NCBI GenBank assembly: GCA_964517585.1
Contig: CAZFCB010000050.1
Location: forward strand, 1-7,215
Source: JAGORY01 sp964517585
Lineage (GTDB): Bacteria; Patescibacteriota; Gracilibacteria; Peribacterales; Peribacteraceae
Length of the DNA stretch: 7,215 nucleotides
Direction: 5' to 3'
The first letter of the stretch is position 1. Every line of letters starts with the position of its first letter. Below, one piece after another: positions 1 to 7,215 of this stretch. The position numbers and the translations under genes were made by a program. Below the pieces are notes generated by a model. That model did not search any database. It was given only the letters and a program-made list of their open reading frames with translations, and was not told the origin of the DNA.

Positions 1-2
1 TT

Positions 3-158
3 TCGTGTAATACCAGCAGTGTACCGAACATGGTGAATGGGAAGCTTTATATCGGAAGTGATGCTGCAAGTGAAATATCCAATAGCATACTTGTAGACGA
101 CGTCCGCATCTACTCCCGCGCACTCTCCGCCGCCGAAATTGCGGAGCTTGCTGCAGGA
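3..158 (+). other. C-terminal part of a LamG-like jelly-roll domain (unit 0, truncated by window edge)
   Basis: The first 52 residues carry the hallmark end of a LamG/Laminin_G_3 domain: a KLYIGSD strand, then VDDVRIYSRALSAAEIAEL. The same ending recurs as (I/L/M)DDxR(I/L)Y...LSxSE in all four later LamG copies. A Cys at residue 2 has no visible partner and may pair upstream of the window. Its DDVRIYSRALSA wording is closest to units 2 and 4, suggesting that the LamG array continues upstream. Confidence 0.8.
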
Positions 159-3100
159 AGCCACACCACCACTATCTGGACGGGGGGGACATCGACCAAC
201 TGGGAAACCGCGAGCAACTGGAGCCCTGCTGCGGTACCGGATCCCTACGCCAATATCATCATTCGTACCGCAACGTATCAGCCGGTGATGACCGCTCACA
301 ACTCCGGTTCTTCCCTCACGATAGAAACGTCTGCATCGCTCGATCTCAAAAATCACAATTTTGAACTGACGGATGGCGGGAGCATCAAGGGTGGCGGCAC
401 GCTCAAACTCATCGGAGGCCAGACGATGGACGGCGTCAGCAATACCGGCACCGGTACCGTGCTCTACTACGGCAGTGGCAGCTACACTGGGCTCGCTGCA
501 GGAAACACGTACCACAATCTCACCATCGACAACGGTCTTATTGGCTACTGGAAGTTAGATGATGGTACGGGCAGTACGATTGCAAGAGACTCTAGTCAGT
601 ACGGGAATAACGGTACGCTTACGAATATGGATCCAGCGACGGACTGGGCTCCTGCTGGAACATCTGGTACAAAATTCTATAATCCTAGCAGCTTGGATTT
701 TGATGGGAGTAATGACTACATTCTACTACCTGATGTCGATCAATATGATCTGAATAGAGGATTCACGATCACAACGTGGATAAATACGGATACAACGGGT
801 GCGTACCAGCCTATTTATGCGCTTAATAATAATGGGGTAACACTGAGATTAAGTTCTGCTCAAAAACTTCAAACTGAAAAATCCCTAGTGGCAACCATTC
901 TTACGTCGACAACTAGTGTGAGTGCAAATACGTGGGCGCATGTTGCACTTACATATTCGGAGGGATCAACATCTACCGTACGTATCTATCTCAATGGTCA
1001 AATTGACGGCTCTACTACGACCACACAAACTTTTGCTTCTACGAATGCTGCTCGCATTGGTAATGAGTCATCTACGTATTTCAATGGTCATATTGATGAT
1101 CTTCGTATCTACTCTCGTGTCCTTGCCCCCTCTGAAGTCGCAGCACTCGCAGCGGGTAACCTCGGCACTGGCTCTGGAGTCTATATCCTCGGCTCTGCGC
1201 TCGATATCAACGGCAACATTAGCATCCTCGCAGGTGACATCTCCGCTGGTTCTCAGAACATTACCGTTGCTGGCAACTGGAAGAATGTCGCTACGTTTAC
1301 ACATGGTACTTCTACCGTCACCTTTGATGGTTCTGGCAATCAGACCCTTTCGGGAAGCACCGTCTTCAATAACCTCATGATCACCACGAGTGCCGCTCGT
1401 ACAGCCTTCTTCGACTACACTGGCCGTCAGTCCGCTTCCGGTGCTCTCACTCTTCGCGGCCAGGCAGGTAACCTCCTCAGCCTCCGTTCCACCAGAGCAG
1501 GCTCTGGAGCTCGCCTTTTCCTCGATGGCGACAGCGGGACACAGACCATTGATTACCTCAACGTGAAAGATAGCAATGCAACAGGTGGACAAACATTGGA
1601 ATGCCTTACATCTTCCGAGGGCTGCACGAATGCTGGCAACAACACGAACTGGTCTTTTGCAGCTTCTTACTCTATCTCTGGTCGAGCGTACTCCGACGAA
1701 GGTATTACTCCTCTTGCATCCAAAACAGTTGGTGTCTCCATCAACGGAGCCACGATGGCAAATTCTACGACGACAAACGCTGCAGGAGCGTACACGATCA
1801 CAGGTCTTTCAACATCCAAAGGCGATGTTCTCACCCTCTGGATTGACGGTCACACCGAGAAAGCCGTCACCGTTACCATTTCTTCTGGCTCTACGATGAC
1901 CGGCGTTTCGCTCTACAAAAACTTCTTGATCCTCAGAAACGAAACCGGAGGAACGATCACGAATACTCATCTTGCAACGGCAATAACTTCTAATTCTTCG
2001 GATACTGATATTGCTGCCATTCTCTCCGCTGCTTCTGCCGCAAGTATGACGACCGTTGGAGGCAAAACTCTGCTCATTGCAGCAAACACCACGTTCGCCG
2101 CAGGCGGGACACTCTCACTCGGCGGTTCGTTTAAGGCAAATGGCACCTTTAGCCCTAGTACGTCTACGGTTACGATGACAGCGACGGGAGCCTCGACGAT
2201 TACGATGAACGGATCTTCGCTTCATAACCTCACCATCGAAGACCCGACAGAAACAGGCCTCGTGGGTTATTGGAAATTTGATGAAGGAACAGGGACAAGT
2301 ACGGCAGATAGTAGTGGTAATGGGAATACAGGAACGCTGACCAATGGGCCTACGTGGACGACAACGAAGCCGAGTCTGGGGTTCAGTAATCCGTATGCAC
2401 TCTCGTTTGATGGGGTGAATGATTATGTGAATGTGCCCGACAGTGCGAATTTACGACCAAATAATGGGAGCTGGACTGTGAGCGCTTGGGCTAAACCAAA
2501 TAACGCTAATCAATTTTTAGTCGTTGTTGGAAAAAGACAAAATGGTGGTGATTACGAATCATATGGCTTAAGTATATGTGCGAATGCATATACTGGGGCA
2601 GCTGGTAAAAAACTATGTGGAGCCATGCGACAAAATGAGAGTAATGATCGTATTTATCATACGGATAATGATATTGCAGATGGTAATTGGCATCACCTCA
2701 CAATGACAACGGATGCGAGTACGACATCTCTCAAGTTGTATGCAGATGGTATTCTACAATCGATTACTGCAGCACATGCCGTTGGCGCATGGCCAACTGT
2801 CGATAATACAGATCCACTTACGATTGCGTCAGGGAATGGAGCCTATTATTTTAATAGTTTCATCGACGATGTCCGTATCTATGCCCGCGCCCTCTCCGCC
2901 TCAGAAGTCGCCGCTCTCTCCCGTGGCGAATATGCCGACCCCGATAACGGAACAGCGACGATCACCCTCGGCTCTGCACTCGATGTGAATGGCAACCTGA
3001 ATATCGTTTCTGGCATCCTCGATGTTTCTGCATCGAATTACAATATCAATCTCGCAGGTAACTGGTATGCAGGAACAGGATCATTCGTCAAACGCAGTGG

Positions 3101-6100
3101 CACCGTAACACTGGATGGCACGACACAAACGCTGTCGGGAGGAACTCTTTTCCACAACCTCACAAAAACTGTCACAAGTCCCACGACACTTTTCGTTGCC
3201 CACAATGCACAGCTCAGCGTCTCTGGTTCTCTCACACTCCGAGGTATTGCCTCTAATCTCTTGAGTCTCCGTTCCACCAGAGCAGGTTCCGGAGCACGCC
3301 TTTTCCTCGATGGAGACGCAGGTACCCAGACGATTGATTACCTCAACGTGAAAGATAGCAATGCAACAGGTGGACAAACATTGGAATGCCTTACATCTTC
3401 CGAGGGCTGCACGAATGCTGGCAACAACACGAACTGGTCTTTTGCAGCTTCTTACTCTATCTCTGGTCGAGCGTACTCCGACGAAGGAATCACGGCACTC
3501 GCATCCAAAACAGTTGGGGTCTCCATCAATGGAGCAACCATGGCGAATTCCACCACGACCAACGCTGCAGGAGCATTTACTATTTCTAATGTTTCTACCT
3601 CCAAAGGCGATGTTCTCACCCTCTGGATTGACGGTCACACCGAGAAAGCAGTCACGGTCACCATCTCCTCTGGCTCTACGATGACGGGCGTTTCTCTTTA
3701 CAAAAATTTCTTGATCCTTAGAAACGAAACCGGAGGAACCATTACGAATACGCATCTTGCCACAGCAAAAACATCCAACTCTTCGGATACTGATATTTCT
3801 GCGATTCTTTCACAAGCTTCTGCATCGAGCATTACAACGGTCGGAGGGAAAACACTGCTCATTGCAGCAAACACCACGTTCGCCCCAGGCGGAACGCTCT
3901 CACTCGGCGGTTCTTTTAAAGCGAACGGTACGTTTATTCCAGGTACTTCCACTGTCACCATCACTGCGACGGGATCTTCTACGATTACAACAAATGGCTC
4001 AAGTCTGTACAATCTTACTATTTCAAGCCCGAGTGAAACTGGCCTTGTTGGGTACTGGAAACTCGATGAAGGAACCGGAACCAGCACCGCTGATAGCAGT
4101 GGAAATGGAAGGACAGGAACACTGACAAATGGCCCCACATGGACAACGACGAAACCGACTCTGCAATTTAGTAATCCATATGCACTATCGTTTGATGGAA
4201 CAGATGACTATGTCAGCATTCCATCCACACTTAATAGCTCATTAAACTCAAGCACGATATCGGTGTCGATGTGGGCAAACCCTAATTCACTGACGACATA
4301 CTACGCACTAATTTCCGAGGCGTATGCTGGTGATGGAGTAATCCGTTTCACCTTAACACCATGGAATGCAGGGAAAATTGCAGCAGCATTTTACGATGGC
4401 GGGTGGAGAATTGCCGAGGCAACAGTCGCGACGAGCCAGTGGAGTCATTTGACAGGAACCTACAACGGATCGACGTTAAAATTCTACGTCAATGGCTCGG
4501 AGGCAGCATCGCTCAGTTATACAGGATCAATGTCTGGATCAGAAGGCTGGTATATCGGCAGACGTTGGGATCTTGCGAATCATTTTTCTGGCTATCTTGA
4601 TGACATCCGTATCTATTCTACTACCCTCTCTCCCTCGGAAATTTCAAATCTTGCACAGGGATATGCAGCTAATGGTAGTTCTACTATCACCCTCGGCTCT
4701 GCGCTCGATATCAACGGCAATCTGAGCGTTACCTCGACCATGCTCGATGTGTCTGCATCTAATTACAGTATTAACCTTGCAGGCAACTGGTATGCAGGTA
4801 CTGGCTCTTTTGTGAAACGGAGCGGCACGGTCACACTCGATGGCACAACCCAAACCCTTTCGGGTACCACACTTTTCCATAACCTCACCAAAACAGTTGT
4901 AACTCCCCAGACACTCTTTATTTCACGTCATGCTCGCTTAAGTGTTTCTGGATCGCTCACGCTTCAAGGCACCGCCTCTAATCTTCTCACTATCCGCTCT
5001 ACATCCAATGGAAATGCAGGAGGTATTTTCGTTGATAGTGACAGTGGAACTCAAAATATTAGTTACCTCGATGTGAAAGATAGTAATGCAAGTGGTGGCC
5101 AAACATTGGAATGTATAACTGCAACAGAAGGTTGTATAAATTCTGGTAACACAACAAATTGGTCATTCGTTCCGCTTGTATCTATTTCTGGTCGAGCGTA
5201 CTCCGACGAAGGCATCACTGCCCTTGCATCCAAAACTGTCGGTGTCTCTATTAATGGAGCTGCAATGATAAGCTCGGCGACGACAAATGCTGCAGGAGCT
5301 TTTACTATTTCTGGTGTTTCTACTACTAAAGGCGATGTCCTCACGCTCTGGATCGATGGTCACACGGAGAAAGCCGTCACGGTCACCGTCTCTTCCGGCT
5401 CCACGATGACGGGGGTATCTCTCTACAAAAACTTCTTGATCCTTAGAAACGAAACCGGAGGAACCATCACGAACACGCATCTTGCCACCGCAAAAACTTC
5501 TAATTCTTCTGATACTGATATTGCTGCCATTCTCTCCGCTGCTTCTGCCGCAAGCATGACGACTGTCGGAGGAAAAACACTGCTCATCGCTTCAAACACG
5601 ACCTTTGCTCCGGGCGAAACACTTTCACTTGGCGGTTCGTTTAAAGCGAACGGTACGTTTATCCCCAGCACTTCCACCGTTACTATCACAGCCACGGGAG
5701 CCTCGACGATCACGATGAACGGATCTTCGGTTCATAACCTCACCATCGAAGACCCGACAGAAACTGGCCTTGTAGGATACTGGAAATTTGATGAAGGAAC
5801 GGGAACGTCTGCTACCGATAGCAGTGGGAACGGTAAAACAGGCACACTCACGAATGGTCCCGTGTACACTACCACGAAGCCGAATCTGCGATTCGATAAT
5901 CCATACGCACTTACTTTTGATGGAACGAACGATTTCGTGCTTCTTCCTGCAACATCTCTGTACGATCTACAGACACTTTCTATCGCAACATGGGTCTATG
6001 CGACAAACTTTAATCAGTATGGTTTTATGTTTGAAAAAACGACAAACGGTTCGTTGAATACACAATACTCCTGCTTTTTTGATGCAAGTTCAACGATGTA

Positions 6101-7215
6101 TTTTCGCACGTACAATGCAGGAGCATCTCTTGATGATTTGACGATGTCTCTCGCAACCGCAGGTATTACGAATAGCCAGTGGAATCACGTTGTATGCCGT
6201 TACGACGGCAGTACGAAAAAAATGTTTATCAATGGTGTTGAAAAATCGTCCAAGGCGTATGCGCAGACGCTTCAAACAAATGCAAATGGCACTGCGATTA
6301 TTGGTGCGTATGGTTCTGGCCAAGGGTATTTTTTCAACGGAAAAATGGATGACGTTCGTCTCTACGGTCGCTCTCTGTCTGCTTCCGAAGTCGCCGCTCT
6401 CGCTCGTGGCGAGTACGCTGACCCCGATAACGGTACCGCAACCATTACGCTCGGCTCGGCCCTCGATGTGAATGGCAGCCTGAATATCGTTTCTGGCATC
6501 CTCGATGTGTCTGCATCGCATTACGGTATCAACCTCGCAGGTAACTGGTTCGCAGGAACAGGATCTTTCCTTAAGCGCAGTGGTACTGTTACGTTGGACG
6601 GCACAACGCAAACTCTTTCCGGTATCACACTCTTCCATAATCTTACGAAAACTGTCACCACTCCGCAGACACTCTTTGTTGGCAGAGGAACAGTGCTGAG
6701 CGTTTCTGGCGCCCTCACTTTACGAGGAGCAGCATCGAATCTCCTGAGTATCCGATCAACAGCAGCAGGGACAGCAGCGCGTCTTTTCCTCGATGGAGAC
6801 TCGGGGACACAGACCATCGATTATCTGAATGTAAAAGATAGTGATGCCACGGGTGGTGCAGCTCTAGAGTGTTACACAGCGACGGAAGGGTGCGTGAATT
6901 CAGGAAATAATACCAATTGGACATTTGCTGTTGCAGCATTCGGTGATATTTCTGGAAAAGTCTACAGTGACCATGGCACCACGCCGCTTGCATCCAAAAC
7001 CATTTCACTCAGCATCAACGGTGCTGCGGATGCGGCGAGTGTGGTGACGGCAGGAAACGGATCATACTCGTTTACGGGCGTAAGTTTTGCACAAGGCGAT
7101 GTGCTCACGATCTACATTGAAGACGCAACGGAAGACGCCGTGACAGTGACACTTGCGGGGAGTGGAGCGATGACGAACGTTGATCTCTATCAAAATCACC
7201 TCATCACGCGGAGCG
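3..7215 (+). CDS. Giant LamG-repeat surface/secreted protein, partial at both ends
   Basis: One reading frame with codons starting at position 3 runs the full window: 2,404 sense codons, no stop, no frameshift. Start and C-terminus lie outside, so signal peptide, anchor or sorting signal cannot be assessed. Residue n is the codon starting at 3n. Domain order: end of a LamG jelly-roll (1-52), a WTGG/NW beta-rich connector (55-177), then four units starting at residues 179, 753, 1348 and 1923. Each unit has a LamG-like domain, a beta-repeat segment ending in Cys-x6-Cys, a carboxypeptidase-regulatory-like sandwich and a second beta linker. Composition is rich in Thr, Ser, Gly and Asn, with few Cys that occur in even numbers per repeat unit, as expected for an extracytoplasmic protein. 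LamG-like folds commonly bind carbohydrates or proteins, so a role in adhesion or matrix binding is inferred. No catalytic motif was recognised. The coding call is very secure; the function is only suggested. Confidence 0.95.
165..533 (+). other. Single-copy beta-rich connector with WTGG/NW signature
   Basis: Residues 55-177 begin with TTTIWTGGTSTNWETASNW, a Trp/Asn/Gly signature often seen at the start of beta-solenoid or adhesin-like segments of large secreted bacterial proteins. Short beta-strand periodicity follows (SLTIETSASLDLKNHNF, GGTLKLIGG). It ends in NTYHNLTIDNG, matching the xHNLTI motif that precedes the other LamG domains, so it occupies the place of the second beta linker of the repeat units. 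Unlike the later units, there is no Cys-x6-Cys segment and no regulatory-like sandwich between this LamG end and the next LamG. The fold is inferred from pattern only. Confidence 0.6.
537..1157 (+). other. LamG-like (concanavalin-A-type) jelly-roll domain 1
   Basis: Residues 179-385, about 207 residues, a normal length for the Laminin_G_3 type. Visible landmarks: GYWKLDDGTG with a following DSSQYGNNGTLTN; FDGSNDY at 233-239; ITTWINTD; Trp311 in WAHVALTYSEG; RIYLNGQ; and IDDLRIYSR from 364. There is no Cys. The opening is less like the other copies (IARDSSQYGNNGTLTNMDPATDW instead of ADSSGNG...NGPTW), so this is the most divergent N-terminus of the four. Confidence 0.85.
1548..1702 (+). repeat. 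Exact 155-bp direct repeat, copy in unit 1
   Basis: Identical base for base to 3333-3487, an offset of 1,785 bp. It codes for the end of the beta-repeat segment (IDYLNVKDSNATGG, Cys-x6-Cys, NNTNWSF) and the first strand of the regulatory-like sandwich (SISGRAYSDEG). The last 26 bp (1677-1702) also occur exactly in unit 3 at 5187-5212. Confidence 0.97.
2259..2927 (+). other. LamG-like jelly-roll domain 2
   Basis: Residues 753-975, about 223 residues. Landmarks: GYWKFDEGTG, DSSGNGNTGTLTNGPTW, FDGVNDY at 802-808, WTVSAWAKP, Trp896 in NWHHLTMTTD, LKLYADG and IDDVRIYAR from 954. An insertion around 850-880 contains Cys859 and Cys872, a pair not found in domains 1 or 3 that could form a domain-specific disulfide. 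Hand counting gives 35% G+C at 2521-2580 in the core but 68% at 2881-2940 at the domain end. Confidence 0.88.
3333..3487 (+). repeat. Exact 155-bp direct repeat, copy in unit 2
   Basis: Second copy of the block at 1548-1702. Just outside the block the two units differ at once by synonymous or near-neutral changes: the next codons code for GIT in both but are spelled differently. A further exact 50-bp stretch pairs 3600-3649 with 1815-1864. Confidence 0.97.
4044..4661 (+). other. LamG-like jelly-roll domain 3
   Basis: Residues 1348-1553, about 206 residues, the shortest copy. Landmarks: GYWKLDEGTG, DSSGNGRTGTLTNGPTW, FDGTDDY at 1397-1403, ISVSMWANP, Trp1480 in QWSHLTGTYNGS, LKFYVNGS and LDDIRIYST from 1532. 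There are no cysteines. The N-terminal strand matches domain 2 closely, whereas the middle (about 4210-4590) shares only the fold landmarks. Confidence 0.88.
4044..5768 (+). repeat. Tandem repeat unit 3 (1,725 bp, 575 aa)
   Basis: Parts: LamG 4044-4661; beta-repeat segment 4662-5168 with Cys1704-x6-Cys1711; regulatory-like sandwich 5181-5432; second linker 5433-5768. The LamG-to-beta-repeat junction (LSPSEISNLAQGYAANGSST) differs from units 2 and 4. Its second linker (AAILSAASAASMTT ... HNLTIEDPTET) is nearly the same as that of unit 1. The sandwich is almost identical in protein sequence to units 1 and 2, yet differs at many synonymous sites. Confidence 0.9.
5769..6410 (+). other. LamG-like jelly-roll domain 4
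   Basis: Residues 1923-2136, about 214 residues. Landmarks: GYWKFDEGTG, DSSGNGKTGTLTNGP, FDGTNDF at 1972-1978, LSIATWVYA, Trp2060 in QWNHVVCRYDGS, KMFINGV and MDDVRLYGR from 2115. Cys2024 and Cys2065 form a possible pair at different positions from the pair in domain 2. The core is AT-rich (19 of 60 bases are G or C at 6001-6060 by hand count). Confidence 0.88.
5769..7215 (+). repeat. Tandem repeat unit 4, cut by window end
   Basis: 482 codons of the unit are present. Parts: LamG 5769-6410; beta-repeat segment 6411-6926 with Cys2290-x6-Cys2297 and NNTNWTF; sandwich 6945-7196; the first codons of the second linker follow. The sandwich has drifted strongly from units 1-3: GDISGKVYSDHGTTPLASK, then YIEDATEDAVTVTLAGSG and NVDLYQNHLITRS in place of WIDGHTEKAVTVT and GVSLYKNFLILRN. 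This copy is therefore outside the homogenised group for that block and may mark the edge of the closely related array. Confidence 0.88.

Larger units (their letters stand above)
537..2258 (+). repeat. Tandem repeat unit 1 (1,722 bp, 574 aa)
   Basis: The unit runs from LIGYWKLDDGTG to the codon before the next LVGYW. Parts: LamG 537-1157; beta-repeat segment 1158-1658 ending in Cys534-x6-Cys541 and NNTNWSF; regulatory-like sandwich 1671-1922 (SISGRAYSDEG ... GVSLYKN); second linker 1923-2258 (FLILRNETGG ... HNLTIEDPTET). The first half of the beta-repeat segment (around 1190-1440) is clearly different from units 2-4, with GNWKNVATFTHGTSTVTF in place of GNWYAGTGSFVKRSG. The second half, from about 1480 on, becomes nearly identical to unit 2. 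The abrupt change in similarity suggests a recombination boundary inside the unit. Confidence 0.9.
2259..4043 (+). repeat. Tandem repeat unit 2 (1,785 bp, 595 aa)
   Basis: This is the longest complete unit, because its LamG core is longer. Parts: LamG 2259-2927; beta-repeat segment 2928-3443 starting EYADPDNGTATITLG and ending with Cys1129-x6-Cys1136; regulatory-like sandwich 3456-3707; second linker 3708-4043. The start of its beta-repeat segment matches unit 4 best, including an exact 30-bp run at 2996-3025 and 6479-6508. The end of that segment matches unit 1 exactly over 155 bp. Its second linker is a variant type (ILSQASASSITT, LYNLTISSPSET) unlike those of units 1 and 3. Confidence 0.9.

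Noticed and set aside
1..60. A start codon near the beginning (ATG at 30 in the main frame)
   Set aside because: The frame is already open upstream and the residues there continue a LamG strand pattern. No ribosome binding site precedes the ATG, so it is an internal methionine.
1576..3684. Two 107-codon forward frames at 1576-1899 and 3361-3684 with the same start
   Set aside because: They look like a conserved small gene, but their similarity follows from the exact 155-bp repeat in the main frame. They have low-complexity, Leu/Pro/Arg-rich translations and no gap in the giant gene.
1068..3755. Long antisense open frames, for example at 1068-1592 (174 codons) and 3081-3755 (224 codons), and others at 5163-5480 and 6090-6638
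   Set aside because: They lie opposite the continuous sense frame and recur at equivalent places in the repeat units because the same DNA is repeated. Their products are Arg/Cys/Ser-rich with no recognisable domain. They are shadows of the repeated sense coding sequence.
537..7215. CRISPR array or insertion sequences as the cause of the repeats
   Set aside because: The period is about 1.7 kb, the repeats are coding and in frame, and no transposase, terminal inverted repeats or short repeat-spacer pattern is present.
3..7215. Use of a recoded genetic code (UGA as glycine in Gracilibacteria or Absconditabacteria)
   Set aside because: No in-frame TGA, TAA or TAG appears in 2,404 codons, and glycine is coded by GGN throughout, so there is no sign of recoding here.

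Overview
The window lies inside one very large protein-coding gene. On the + strand, the frame whose codons begin at position 3 is open from the first complete codon to the last, 2,404 codons with no stop. It has neither a start nor a stop codon inside the window, so both ends of the gene are missing. There is no intergenic DNA, RNA gene, promoter, terminator or mobile element. All other open frames on both strands are shadows of this gene.

The protein is a modular, Thr/Ser/Gly/Asn-rich, almost cysteine-free giant, most likely a secreted or surface-anchored adhesin-like protein. Layout: (i) 3-158, the C-terminal end of a LamG-like jelly-roll domain; (ii) 165-533, a beta-rich connector that opens with a WTGG...NW...NW signature and is seen only once; (iii) 537-7215, four tandem copies (the last cut by the window edge) of a unit of about 575-595 residues. 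Each unit has four parts: a LamG/concanavalin-A-like jelly-roll of about 206-223 residues; a repetitive beta-strand segment ending in a conserved Cys-x6-Cys and an NNTNW-type motif; a small beta-sandwich resembling carboxypeptidase-regulatory-like domains; and a second beta-rich linker that leads into the next LamG.

The DNA shows a mosaic history. Linker and scaffold blocks are nearly identical between units, including an exact 155-bp match 1,785 bp apart. The middle of every LamG domain is strongly divergent and much more AT-rich. Different blocks have different closest relatives: units 1 and 2 share one block, units 2 and 4 another, and the C-terminal linkers of units 1 and 3 a third. This looks like repeated intragenic recombination or gene conversion acting on a conserved scaffold that carries diversified binding modules.

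Organism: probably an uncultivated bacterium using the standard stop codons. From general familiarity, giant LamG proteins with DSxASGG...NNTNW-type modules are frequent in Patescibacteria (CPR) and also occur in groups such as Omnitrophota and Planctomycetota. This assignment is an inference of modest confidence, because the window has no phylogenetic marker gene.
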